Shown here one piece after another: positions 36,789 through 46,928 of a DNA stretch of 64,000 bases. Every line of letters begins with the position of its first letter. Position 1 is the stretch's first letter. The DNA comes from Flavobacterium faecale (GTDB taxonomy: Bacteria > Bacteroidota > Bacteroidia > Flavobacteriales > Flavobacteriaceae). The stretch spans positions 2,517,501 to 2,581,500 of the forward strand of contig NZ_CP020918.1 in NCBI RefSeq assembly GCF_003076455.1, read 5' to 3'. The position numbers were made by a program, and so were the translations under genes. Below the pieces are notes generated by a model. The model searched no databases. It was not told the DNA's origin and worked only from the letters and a program-made list of their open reading frames with translations.

Positions 36789-38567
36789 ATGAAAAATTTA
36801 AATCTCTTCAAATTAATTTCGTTACTACTTGTAAGCATGTTCTATCAACTTGGAACCGCACAAACAGCAAAAGCATTGGTGAAAAAAGAAGTACTAAAAA
36901 ATGAAAATTATTTTCAAATTAGTGCAAGAGCAGGTTATGATAATCCATTCTATTCGAATGATACTCCATATATCGACTACAACGGTGGACTGGAAGTGGG
37001 AATGTCAATAGATTACTACTGGAAATGGTTCGGAATAGGTGCAGATGTTGATTACATCTCAAACACACCAGAGAGTACCTATCCAACACAAGGTTTGATT
37101 GATGGAAATAGAATACCTCTAACCACCTTTGATTTATCTGAAAAAGGAATAAAACGATTCTTTTATGGTATTGGACCCGATTTTAAACAGCAAAGTAAAA
37201 ATGGAAAATGGGTTTATGAGCTTAATACCAGAGTAGGACTTAGTTCTATCAAAGGTGGCCGTACCGAGTTGAGAGAAACTACAACCGCTATTGCTCCTCT
37301 AGGTCAATTATTAAATTTTCATGCAGGTTATGATGCGAAAAATGTGGTTACTGGTAAAGCGCAAGTACGTGTTAACTACTTTTTTAATGAGTACATAGGT
37401 GTGCATGCTGGTGCGTATTACATGAGACATTTTAATGTATCTGAATTGACTGATCCAAGTTTAGGAATTTCATCAAGTTATTATCCTTTTACAACTGGAA
37501 CAAATACTGTTGGCCAAACAATTGCAAGTTTAAATCCAAAAAACGGACCTGTAGTTCGTATGGAACCTGATAAAGGAGATATTTCATCTCTAGGTGTTTT
37601 TGCAGGACTAAGTTTAAAATTGGCTTCGAATAAAAAAGAGAAAACTTGTAACGATTGTCCCGCCTATGCACTAGCAGTTACCGCAAGAGATAAATATACC
37701 AAAGAAGTTTTGCCAGATACCGATGTGGTTTTAAAAAACATCAAGGGCGAAGTGGTACAGTCAGGTAAAACTAATAATTTTGGAGTGGTTGTTTTTAACG
37801 AAATCAAACCAGATAATTATACGATTGAAGGAATGTTGTACAACACCAAAATGGAAAGTAGTACTACGGTTACCAATGAATTTAAAGCTAAAGAAACCTT
37901 GCAAAAAGTTATTTTGTACACTGATTTGAATTTTATCTTAAAAGGAAAAGTAGTAGTTTGTAACAGTGCTCAACCACTGGCTAATGTGTCTGTGAAACTT
38001 AAAAATTTATTGATTGCTGAACAAAAGAATACAGTAACAAATGATAATGGTGAATTCATTTTTAATGTTGCAAAAAATAGCATGTATGAAGTGTACGGGA
38101 AAAAAGACAGTTATTTTTCGCAAACAGAAACTATTGCAACCAAAGAATACGACAGAAATACTACCTTATTTGTAAAACTTGAAGTTTGTATGGAAGAGGC
38201 AGATTGTGGAAAAGCAATTGGATTGAAAAACATTCTTTATGATTTGGATAAGTTCGAAATTAAAGAAGAAGCTAAAAAAGAATTGAATCGTTTGGTGCAG
38301 TTCATGTTGGATAATCCTTCATTAAAAGTAGAGGTATTATCACATACTGATTCAAGATCATCAAACGAATACAATTTGACTTTATCTCAAAACAGAGCCA
38401 ATGCGGCAGTTGATTATGTAGTTTCGCAAGGGATAGCTAGAAACAGAATCTCTGGAAAAGGATATGGTGAGACACAATTATTAAACAAATGCGCCGATGG
38501 AGTATCATGCTCTGAAGCTCAGCACCAATTGAACAGACGCACAGAAATGAAAGTAATTTGTAACTAA
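36789..38567 (+). CDS. OmpA-family outer-membrane protein with carboxypeptidase-regulatory-like repeats
   Basis: 592 residues. A signal peptide ends near LGTAQ. An N-terminal beta-barrel-like region (about 35-290) is followed by two Ig-like regulatory domains (about 295-465: GEVVQSGKTNNFGVVVFNE and the later NVSVKLKNLL...NDNGEFIFNV). The C-terminal OmpA peptidoglycan-binding domain (about 480-590) has VLSHTDSRSSNEYNLTLSQN, cut here to SHTDSRSSNEYN and LSQNRANAAVDYV, and NRRTEMKV. It probably anchors the outer membrane to peptidoglycan. It is monocistronic with a strong terminator. Confidence 0.9.
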   Translation: MKNLNLFKLISLLLVSMFYQLGTAQTAKALVKKEVLKNENYFQISARAGYDNPFYSNDTPYIDYNGGLEVGMSIDYYWKWFGIGADVDYISNTPESTYPTQGLIDGNRIPLTTFDLSEKGIKRFFYGIGPDFKQQSKNGKWVYELNTRVGLSSIKGGRTELRETTTAIAPLGQLLNFHAGYDAKNVVTGKAQVRVNYFFNEYIGVHAGAYYMRHFNVSELTDPSLGISSSYYPFTTGTNTVGQTIASLNPKNGPVVRMEPDKGDISSLGVFAGLSLKLASNKKEKTCNDCPAYALAVTARDKYTKEVLPDTDVVLKNIKGEVVQSGKTNNFGVVVFNEIKPDNYTIEGMLYNTKMESSTTVTNEFKAKETLQKVILYTDLNFILKGKVVVCNSAQPLANVSVKLKNLLIAEQKNTVTNDNGEFIFNVAKNSMYEVYGKKDSYFSQTETIATKEYDRNTTLFVKLEVCMEEADCGKAIGLKNILYDLDKFEIKEEAKKELNRLVQFMLDNPSLKVEVLSHTDSRSSNEYNLTLSQNRANAAVDYVVSQGIARNRISGKGYGETQLLNKCADGVSCSEAQHQLNRRTEMKVICN

Positions 38568-38585
38568 AACGATTAACTTAGATTA

Positions 38586-38622
38586 AAAAAAGGCTGCAGT
38601 CCAATGGATTTGCAGCCTTTTT
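38586..38622. terminator. Bidirectional terminator between convergent genes
   Basis: AAAAAGGCTGCA and TGCAGCCTTTTT form a stem flanked by A-run and T-run, serving both the OmpA-family gene and the receptor gene on the opposite strand. Confidence 0.85.
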
Positions 38623-38648
38623 ATGGTTTGTAAAAAACGAATACTAAC

Positions 38649-40742
38649 TTATTTTTTCAACAAGCTGTCCTCTTCATTTTTGTCATTGTTAAGCATGTTC
38701 TCTTGCACTTTTGCCAGTTTATTTCGGGTCGGGATTTTGTAGTTCATTGACAGACCTATGCGTCTTGTGTCATTTTTACTATCGTACAATAAGTTGGTAC
38801 CTATAGCACCGAGCTCTTGCCTATTGGTATTAAAAATATCATTGGCATAGATAGAAATTGATAAGTCATTGTCCATAAACTTTTTCGAAAAAGTAAGGTC
38901 AAATTGTTTGCTAAATGGTTTTATCATTTTATAATATTGGTAGTTTCCACCTGTTGTAGCGGTATTGTAGTTTGCAGTAAATTTAATTTTGTGAGGTAAT
39001 TGGATTTGCGACATGAAATTGAAATTCCAAAACCCTTTTGATTCTACGCCTTCCAACAAGTGTTTTTGATTGCCTACATATACGTATAGAAAGTTGAGCT
39101 CATCTGGATTTACATTAAATTTCAAAGTTTCTTTTATCCCTTTCGAAAATAACATATACGGTATCGGTAATCCGAGGCTAAAATTGCGTACCGTTAGTTT
39201 CGGAATGTTGGTAGAAATACTTGCTGCTCCATTATTATTGGATACAATTCTATTGACCACTGCATTGCTAGCATCACTTATAGAGTATTTGATAAACATG
39301 TAATCAAAGGCACTAATCTTAACCTCATAATTATCATAAATAGTGGGTGACAAATTAGGGTTTCCAAAGAAAGAAACATTTGGATTTTGATAGTTAGTGT
39401 TGTTTGGATTCAATGCTGAGGTGTTGGGCAAGCTTATTTTCTTATTGTAATTGGCATTCATAAAAACCTTTGACATGATATTGTATTGCAGCGTAGCATT
39501 AGGAAAGAACTTTGTCAAGCTAAAAGGCGTTAGATCACTGCTTACAGTTTTGCCTTCGATGGTATACGATTCCAAACGACCGCCGACTATAAATTCAAAT
39601 TTCTTTAAACTTGTACTCAATTGGGTGTAAGCTGCAGTAGTGTTTCGCTTATATTCTAAGTTGTTAATGTCAAAACTAGTGGTTTTAAAGTCAAGTTTAT
39701 CCGCCAAAAATCCAGCGCTCCATTTTCCTTCGTCTAATAGTTTTATCTCTTTCGAATAATCTGTTTTGAACTGATAAAAATTTTGGTTGAAACTATTTTG
39801 CAACGAAACGTTACCTGATGGAATTCCTGCCAATTGAAAATCATTTTGGTTTTGGTTGTAATTCAATCGAAAATCAAGTTTGGTAGCCGGATTTGCAAAA
39901 CGCTTTTGGTAGGTAACCACAGCTTCATTGCGCACTTGTTTGGTGTCACTATCATCCAAGCTTACAAATCCCAAACCGTTGGCGCCAATAGTAGCAGCGT
40001 TATTACTAGTATTGTAATCATAATTTACTAATAAGCGATCTTTGTCAAAATCAAATGTAAGTCCCGATTTAATAAAGTAAAACCGATTGATTCGGTCGGT
40101 TTCATTTTGCGATAGCACATCTGTCGGATTGTAAAATTTGGTACGTTGGTATCCGTCGCTGTAGTTTTGTCCTGCTTGCAATTGCCATCCAAACAAACTG
40201 TTTTTGGCATTAAGAAGGATACTATTATTAAAACGGTGACGAGATTTATCATAATTGGTGTAGCTATAACCATTTGAGTAGGTAGCCGATATATATCTTT
40301 TGGCTGTTCTAGACGAGATGATGTTGATGATTGCACCACCAGAGGTAGCGGGAAACTCCGCTCCGGGTTGTGTGATAATTTCGATTTTTTCTACAGAGTT
40401 TGCTGGTAAGCTTTCTAGGTATGAATTCAATTCGTTGGAATATATATTTAAAGGTCGCCCGTCCATGTATACCTCGAGCTGCTTGCCTTGGTAAGTCATC
40501 CCTGCTACGTCAGAGATAATTAATCCTGGTAATTTCTTCAACCCTTCGAGTAAGGAACCCGAATTAAGCTGTGGTTGATCAGAAAAGTTAATAATCGTTC
40601 GATCAGATTTTTGTTCAATGGCTTTCTTTTTAACCACGAGAACAACCTCTTTTAGGTTGGTGGTTTGAACAGAATCTTTTTTGGTGGTGTTTTGAGAATA
40701 AAGTGCGCCTGAAATAAAAAATACGAGTAAAAGTTTTTTCAT
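38649..40742 (-). CDS. Outer-membrane beta-barrel receptor (TonB-dependent receptor family)
   Basis: 697 residues. After the signal peptide (MKKLLLVFFISGALYSQ) comes a plug-like domain with LLEGLKKLPGLIISD and GGAIINIISSR, then a barrel of alternating beta strands ending NYKIPTRNKLAK. It belongs to the large Bacteroidota group of outer-membrane beta-barrel family proteins, shorter than SusC types and lacking the N-terminal carboxypeptidase-like domain. No susD gene is next to it. Substrate unknown; siderophore, peptide or metal uptake are possibilities only. Confidence 0.88.
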   Translation of the reverse strand: MKKLLLVFFISGALYSQNTTKKDSVQTTNLKEVVLVVKKKAIEQKSDRTIINFSDQPQLNSGSLLEGLKKLPGLIISDVAGMTYQGKQLEVYMDGRPLNIYSNELNSYLESLPANSVEKIEIITQPGAEFPATSGGAIINIISSRTAKRYISATYSNGYSYTNYDKSRHRFNNSILLNAKNSLFGWQLQAGQNYSDGYQRTKFYNPTDVLSQNETDRINRFYFIKSGLTFDFDKDRLLVNYDYNTSNNAATIGANGLGFVSLDDSDTKQVRNEAVVTYQKRFANPATKLDFRLNYNQNQNDFQLAGIPSGNVSLQNSFNQNFYQFKTDYSKEIKLLDEGKWSAGFLADKLDFKTTSFDINNLEYKRNTTAAYTQLSTSLKKFEFIVGGRLESYTIEGKTVSSDLTPFSLTKFFPNATLQYNIMSKVFMNANYNKKISLPNTSALNPNNTNYQNPNVSFFGNPNLSPTIYDNYEVKISAFDYMFIKYSISDASNAVVNRIVSNNNGAASISTNIPKLTVRNFSLGLPIPYMLFSKGIKETLKFNVNPDELNFLYVYVGNQKHLLEGVESKGFWNFNFMSQIQLPHKIKFTANYNTATTGGNYQYYKMIKPFSKQFDLTFSKKFMDNDLSISIYANDIFNTNRQELGAIGTNLLYDSKNDTRRIGLSMNYKIPTRNKLAKVQENMLNNDKNEEDSLLKK

Positions 40743-40976
40743 ATTGTTATAATTGCTTCAAATGATATAAACGAACTATCCGACAGCCTTTTAAAAGACC
40801 ATTGAAAGGCTTCGCGAGCAAATATAGGAAAAGATTTACTACGATTTTTACTGTAGTTTTTTAATTTAAAGCCGATAGTGTGTTCTCAATCTGATTTTTA
40901 GCCAAAATAGATCAAACAAAGTAACAAGATGAAAATGCTACATGCTAACTTTTATTGAAAATACCATCAGCTCATT

Positions 40977-41320
40977 CTAATTAAATTTTTGTTTGATGGC
41001 GCTTTCTACTCGAATAAATAACAGAATTACGATCAAAATCAGCAAGCTTAAACCAATTGTTAAGTTGGTTTCATTTGAAAAAGTCGCAACCAAATTCAAT
41101 GATGAACAAGTGACAAGTACCGATCCTAGTTTTATCAATTCTTTGGACGAATACAATTGAGCAAACGTCCATCTTTCTTGGTTTTTCATGGAGCTACTTG
41201 TTCGATAACCATACATGGAATTGATTTTTTTTGGAGGAAAAACCAAAGTAATGATTCCAATTAAAACAAGTAGTGTCCACCGCCAAAAATGGTGATATTA
41301 AGTAATGGATTATCAAACAT
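40977..41320 (-). pseudogene. Frameshifted SdpI-family small membrane protein
   Basis: The ATG at 41320 opens MFDNPLLNITIFGG and then runs into a stop (HYLF*). A one-base shift near 41277-41283 restores WTLLVLIGIITLVFPPKK and continues INSMYGYRTSSSMKN to the end at 40977. The joined product would be about 114 residues with the SdpI signature PPKKIN-YGYRT, N-E-W and two transmembrane helices. As read, one base is missing. Either the gene is broken or this is a sequencing error. SdpI relatives are immunity or signalling membrane proteins in Bacillus; the role in flavobacteria is unknown. Confidence 0.8.
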
Positions 41321-41528
41321 AAGGGAATGAATTTTGATTGTTGTTTTTTATATAAAAGTATACATTTTTTGGTTACGATTAAAAAGTATGCCTTCTGTAA
41401 ATAGCGCGGGTAAGATTGAAATGCATTGGACTTTTTTTTCGAAAGAGAAAGAAGAAGCACAATGCAGTAGTTTATATTGTGCGTATAACTTACCTTTAAA
41501 AACAAAAAAGCAACGTAGTCAGGTTTAT

Positions 41529-42692
41529 ATGGAAGAGGATTTGAATTTTTATAAACGAATTTCGAAAAGTAATATTCCGTTAACGGAATTGTTAAAGAAC
41601 GATAAGTTGTTTTATGACGTACCTGCAAATTGGTCTGTTGTGGTTACGGATATCGAAAATTCGACGCAGGCTGTCGCTAGTGGTCTTCATAATGATGTAA
41701 ACCGAACAGCAACAGGAAGCATTATTACTGTTTTGAACACCTTGAAAGGGATGGGGTTAGGGATTAAAATTCCATACTTTTTTGGAGGTGATGGGTCCAC
41801 TTTTTTGATGCCAAATGCGGTTTTAGAACCCGTTTTGGCGGCTTTGACCATTTATAGTCAACATATTTTTAAAACCATTGACTTACAGCTGCGCGTAGGG
41901 AAGATGGGTGTTGGTCAAATTTACAAGAACGGAATAACTTTAAAAATTACCAAACTCAAACAAAATGATTTATTAACGACTCCCGTTATTTTGGGAAATG
42001 GTTTGAAGTATGCCGAAAGTGTAATTAAAAACCAATTTCATACTTCAGTTCTTCGTGGTAATGAAGATGCAAAACTAAATTTGGAAGGAATGCAATGCCG
42101 TTGGGATGAAATATACCCCAACACAGTTGACAAAAAAGTAGTGTGCTTGTTGGTCGATTGCCTCGAAGAAAGCAATCAGGCGCAGGTGTACGGAACGATC
42201 ATGCGAGAGATAGACTTTATTTTTGGTTCATTGGACAAACGAAACCCAATTTCGACCCTGAAATTAAAATTAAATACCTCCCTAGAAAATATCAAACGCG
42301 AAATGCGAATTAAGATAGGCAACTATCAATTGAGCTACATGATTAGTAATTGGCTCATGACCTTGTTTGGGAGTTTTTATTTTAAATATTTCGAATCGGG
42401 CAAATTGTATAAATTCCGTGTCACGCAATTATCGGATACCATTATGCTCGACGGTTTTTTGAACACTGTAATTTCGGGCACAGAAGAACAAGTTAGTCGC
42501 TTGCAAATGCTTTTGGATAATTTAGAATCTAAAAACAAAATTATCTACGGCATACATATTACACATGCTTCCATCATGTCGTGCTATATTGAAGACAAAG
42601 AGAAAAAACATATTCATTTTGTTGATGGTACCGAAGGCGGCTACACTAGTGCCGCCGTTATGTTTAAAGAAAAAATGAAGAACTTGAAATAA
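41529..42692 (+). CDS. DUF3095 protein with cyclase-like metal motifs
   Basis: 387 residues from the Met of MEEDLNFYKR; frames extending further upstream to 41334 read as non-coding. The N-terminal half contains SVVVTDIENSTQA (Asp41) and YFFGGDGSTFLMP (Asp88). The spacing and setting match the two metal-binding Asp motifs of class III nucleotide cyclases (D-x-x-x-ST and GGDG). A later GNGLKYAE could correspond to the nucleotide-transition segment but its key residues are not clear. The C-terminal half is unlike known output domains. It is divergent from the SdpI-like gene. Nucleotide cyclase activity is a hypothesis. Confidence 0.82.
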   Translation: MEEDLNFYKRISKSNIPLTELLKNDKLFYDVPANWSVVVTDIENSTQAVASGLHNDVNRTATGSIITVLNTLKGMGLGIKIPYFFGGDGSTFLMPNAVLEPVLAALTIYSQHIFKTIDLQLRVGKMGVGQIYKNGITLKITKLKQNDLLTTPVILGNGLKYAESVIKNQFHTSVLRGNEDAKLNLEGMQCRWDEIYPNTVDKKVVCLLVDCLEESNQAQVYGTIMREIDFIFGSLDKRNPISTLKLKLNTSLENIKREMRIKIGNYQLSYMISNWLMTLFGSFYFKYFESGKLYKFRVTQLSDTIMLDGFLNTVISGTEEQVSRLQMLLDNLESKNKIIYGIHITHASIMSCYIEDKEKKHIHFVDGTEGGYTSAAVMFKEKMKNLK

Positions 42693-42927
42693 AGATTCTA
42701 CTAAATAATACTACTTGAAGGAAGCTTAGAAGGTTATTTTCGGCAATGTATTTAATTTTGTGATGGTTAAGTAATTTGTGAAAGGATTAAATGGAAGTCT
42801 TCACATTTGATCCATAGCACATCCTAATCTGAAAATTGATTTAGTTTGGTTTTACATTGCTACTAATATGCATTCAATTTCCTTAAATGATTATTTTCTA
42901 AGGTGGATTCAATTAACAAATGCAACC

Positions 42928-43890
42928 TTATGCACATTGTTTAAGTTTTTGCTCAAAAATTTCATTTGGACTTTTAAAACCAAATCTTTTTCTGGGTCTG
43001 TTATTTAATTTATTTGTTACTCTTAAAACCTCTTCTTCTGTTATTAAATCAAAGTTATATTTTTTTGGAAAATATTGTCTTACTAAACCATTTAAATTTT
43101 CATTAGCACCTCTTTCCCAACTACAATATGGGTTGGCAAAGAAGTATGAGATTTCTAATATTTCAGATACTTTTTTATGGTTAGCGAACTCTTTCCCATT
43201 ATCAGATGTAATGGTGTGCAAAATGGGCTTCCAATCCATTAATAATTCAATTAATTTCTCCTGAATTTCTTGTGATTCCTTACTGTTTATTTTAGCCATT
43301 TTAAGCACACCTGATGCTCTGTCATTTATTGTTAACAAAGCTCCTTTGTGATTTTTACCTATTACCAAATCAATTTCTAAATCCCCAATTCTTTGCTTTT
43401 CTTCTACAACCAACGGCCTGTTTTCAATACCAACTCTATCTTTAATAATACCTCTTGAGCCTTTTAAAGCCCCTCTTTTAGCATATCGCTTTCCTTTTGT
43501 GCGTAGGTGCTTATAATGTTGTCCGCCTTTCTTTTTGTCGCTCCAAATGAATTGATAAATTGTTTCAATCGAAACACATTCAAAGTTTTTATCACTGCAA
43601 TATCCTACTATTTGTTCAGGACTGAAATCTTCTTCTAAAAGATGAATAACACGTGCTTTTATCTGTTCAGTAAAGCGTATTTTCTTAGCTTTTTCATGCT
43701 GTCGAATACTGGCCTTACTTTGGGCTAATTTAGCTTTATAAACATTATTTCTTTGATCGGAATTTCTGGATAGCTCTCTTGAAATTACAGATTTATCTCT
43801 ACCTATAAACCCTCCAATTTTACTCATTGAAAATCCTTGTGAACGAAGTGTAGCAATTTCGTATCTTTGTTCAATCGTTAAATGTGACAT
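42928..43890 (-). CDS. IS30-family transposase
   Basis: 320 residues, intact. The N-terminal helix-turn-helix (TIEQRYEIATLRSQG and the IGRDKSVISRELSRN segment) binds the ends. The integrase core carries the DDE triad: Asp in GDLEIDLVIG, Asp in TITSDNGKEF and Glu in WERGANENLNGL. The C-terminal NNRPRKRFGFKSPNE is typical of the family. The stop codon is one base from the left inverted repeat. The frame is complete and the element may be active. Confidence 0.96.
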   Translation of the reverse strand: MSHLTIEQRYEIATLRSQGFSMSKIGGFIGRDKSVISRELSRNSDQRNNVYKAKLAQSKASIRQHEKAKKIRFTEQIKARVIHLLEEDFSPEQIVGYCSDKNFECVSIETIYQFIWSDKKKGGQHYKHLRTKGKRYAKRGALKGSRGIIKDRVGIENRPLVVEEKQRIGDLEIDLVIGKNHKGALLTINDRASGVLKMAKINSKESQEIQEKLIELLMDWKPILHTITSDNGKEFANHKKVSEILEISYFFANPYCSWERGANENLNGLVRQYFPKKYNFDLITEEEVLRVTNKLNNRPRKRFGFKSPNEIFEQKLKQCA

Positions 43891-43937
43891 CTTTTTTTTG
43901 TGCTTAGTAACCCAAAAATAAGAGAAATTTTTTTCGT

Positions 43938-43989
43938 AGCCTACTGATAAGTCTTGAAGATCTAGATCTTCAAGACTTATCAGTAGGCT
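43938..43989. repeat. 52-bp perfect palindrome inside the IS30 element
   Basis: AGCCTACTGATAAGTCTTG followed by AAGATCT and then the exact reverse complement, centred at 43963/43964. It is 48 bases upstream of the transposase start codon and 21 bases from the right inverted repeat. It may block incoming transcription or act in DNA extrusion. Confidence 0.9.
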
Positions 43990-44068
43990 TTATTTAAACA
44001 AATAAGGAGTGTTGCATTTATCACTTGAATCTAAGTAATTTAAAATACCCACCTCTTCGCAATCTCTT

Positions 44069-44184
44069 GCGTGAGGGATAGAGGTAAGCTACCGAAGTAG
44101 CACCGAAAGCCCGACAGGAATAAGGAAAGGGGCTTTGTGAAGCCAAAGTGAAATAAGCCACTTTTCTTATTGCTGGCACGCCCA
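44069..44184. repeat. Dispersed palindromic repeat, copy C
   Basis: Begins GCGTGAGGGATAG and ends GGCACGCCCA, with an internal stem CTTTTCTTAT/ATAAGGAAAG-like. It lies just outside the IS30 right end and before the ABC-F promoter. Confidence 0.7.
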
Positions 44185-44261
44185 AAGTAGTAATCATGTT
44201 TTTGGTAAAAAGTTGTTCTTAAATCCTTTGTGGTTGATTCTGAGATGTCGGGAAAATTTTG

Positions 44262-44269
44262 TACTTTTG
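44262..44269 (+). promoter_or_regulatory. Promoter -7 element for the ABC-F gene
   Basis: TACTTTTG fits the Bacteroidota TAnnTTTG consensus and lies 28 bases before the start codon. A TTG at 44234-44236 is 25 bases upstream, slightly long for a -33 element. Confidence 0.45.
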
Positions 44270-44287
44270 CCGAAATTTTATAAATAA

Positions 44288-45913
<1,626 letters not shown>

Positions 45914-45938
45914 TTTTAAATATTATTTTACACTATAT

Positions 45939-45968
45939 AGCCCTAAGCAACTAGCTTAGGGCTTTTTT
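45939..45968. terminator. Terminator between ABC-F gene and small lipoprotein gene
   Basis: AGCCCTAAGC and GCTTAGGGCT form a perfect stem with a five-base loop, followed by a T-run on the plus strand. The facing minus-strand gene may use it as well. Confidence 0.85.
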
Positions 45969-45978
45969 GTGCGATGGA

Positions 45979-46152
45979 TTATTTTTTACCGAACATTTTA
46001 CTCACCAACCAAAGGCCTAAAATGATTACAGCAACGACTAGAAAGATTCCGAAGCCCATTCCGGCTTTAAATATACTACCGATTGCTTCACAGCTTGTGA
46101 AAAGAGAAAGGATTACAAAAAGAGTTGCGATTTTTACTGGAAAATTTTTCAT
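45979..46152 (-). CDS. Small lipoprotein with one membrane helix (57 aa)
   Basis: A 57-residue product starting MKNFPVKIATLFVILSLFTSC, with lipobox FTSC and Cys21. The remainder is EAIGSIFKAGMGFGIFLVV followed by AVIILGLWLVSKMFGKK, a single hydrophobic helix and a basic tail. This short type is frequent in Flavobacteriaceae and is sometimes labelled phosphatidate cytidylyltransferase in databases, which the size rules out. The function is unknown. The frame is complete and ends just past the ABC-F terminator, convergent with that gene. Confidence 0.75.
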   Translation of the reverse strand: MKNFPVKIATLFVILSLFTSCEAIGSIFKAGMGFGIFLVVAVIILGLWLVSKMFGKK

Positions 46153-46319
46153 GATATGTGTTTTTTGAGGTTTTTATTTTTTTATAAAAGTACTCCCATC
46201 ATCCGCATTTGCGGTTACAGAATTTTTGTTGAAAGTTATGAGATTACAAGTTTTGCCCAATGTGCAAAAGATTTATGAGCCGATGAGTTGTTTAATGTTT
46301 CTACCTAAATCCTATTTTG

Positions 46320-46327
46320 TATATTTG
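46320..46327 (+). promoter_or_regulatory. Promoter -7 element for pyrR
   Basis: TATATTTG fits TAnnTTTG exactly. It lies 23 bases before the ATG at 46350 and overlaps the upstream in-frame start at 46317, which therefore cannot be used. Confidence 0.55.
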
Positions 46328-46349
46328 CGTTACAAACACTACTATTACT

Positions 46350-46889
46350 ATGACTCAAAAAGTATTGCTCACTTCGAAGGAAGTCAATATCATTCTGCAT
46401 CGTTTGGCTTGTCAACTCATTGAAAATCATTTGGATTTTTCGGATACTATATTGGTCGGTATTCAGCCTAGAGGTACTTATTTGGCTGAACGTCTAAAAA
46501 CATTGTTAGAAAAAGAATACCATACGCCAGAGATTCAGTTGGGGTATTTGGATATTACGTTTTTTAGAGATGATTTTCGAAGAACAGATAAACCGCTAGA
46601 AGCCAATAAAACCAAAATCAATTTTATAGTCGAAAACAAAAAAGTCATCTTTATTGATGATGTTTTGTACTCAGGCAGGAGCATACGTGCAGCACTGACT
46701 GCGATTCAGAGTTTTGGGCGTCCATCAGAAATTGAATTGTTGGTACTTATTGATAGACGTTTTAGTCGTAATCTGCCTATTCAACCCGATTACCGTGGGC
46801 GACAAGTAGATGCTATAAATGAAGAAAGAGTAAAAGTAAACTGGGAGGAAAATGATGGTGAAGACTCTGTTTGTTTGATTACAAACTAA
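46350..46889 (+). CDS. pyrR: PyrR, pyrimidine operon regulator / uracil phosphoribosyltransferase
   Basis: 179 residues, starting MTQKVLLTSKEVNIILHRLA. The phosphoribosyltransferase fold has the PRPP loop VIFIDDVLYSGRSIRAAL and the earlier ILVGIQPRGTYLAERL. In Bacillus PyrR binds pyr mRNA and causes attenuation; in flavobacteria the role may be enzymatic, since no antiterminator structure was recognised here. It is the first gene of a plus-strand set followed by pyrB 39 bases downstream. Confidence 0.93.
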   Translation: MTQKVLLTSKEVNIILHRLACQLIENHLDFSDTILVGIQPRGTYLAERLKTLLEKEYHTPEIQLGYLDITFFRDDFRRTDKPLEANKTKINFIVENKKVIFIDDVLYSGRSIRAALTAIQSFGRPSEIELLVLIDRRFSRNLPIQPDYRGRQVDAINEERVKVNWEENDGEDSVCLITN

Positions 46890-46928
46890 GTCATAACGAT
46901 TATAAACTCATAATTTAAGCAAATCAAA

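Larger units (their letters stand above)
42906..44031. mobile_element. Complete IS30-family insertion sequence
   Basis: Inverted repeats of 21 bases with 18 matches (GATTCAA and AAATGCAAC blocks) bound 42906-42926 and 44011-44031. The single transposase gene is on the minus strand. A 52-bp perfect palindrome lies upstream of it inside the element. A clear short target duplication was not fixed. It lies between the DUF3095 gene and an ABC-F gene and interrupts no recognised gene. Confidence 0.85.

Noticed and set aside
41334..41528. Upstream extension of the DUF3095 gene
   Set aside because: Residues before MEEDLNFYKR show no family similarity, and the ATG at 41529 fits the start of related proteins.
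41194..41628. Minus-strand frame of 144 residues over the DUF3095 start
   Set aside because: It overlaps the SdpI-like gene in another frame and the 5' end of the DUF3095 gene; the product shows no family resemblance.
42899..44035. TAAG as a target-site duplication of the IS30 element
   Set aside because: TAAG occurs near both ends but not directly abutting the left repeat, so the duplication is unproven.
46230..46349. PyrR-controlled antiterminator upstream of pyrR
   Set aside because: The leader implied by the -7 element is only about 16 bases, and no alternative hairpins were found.
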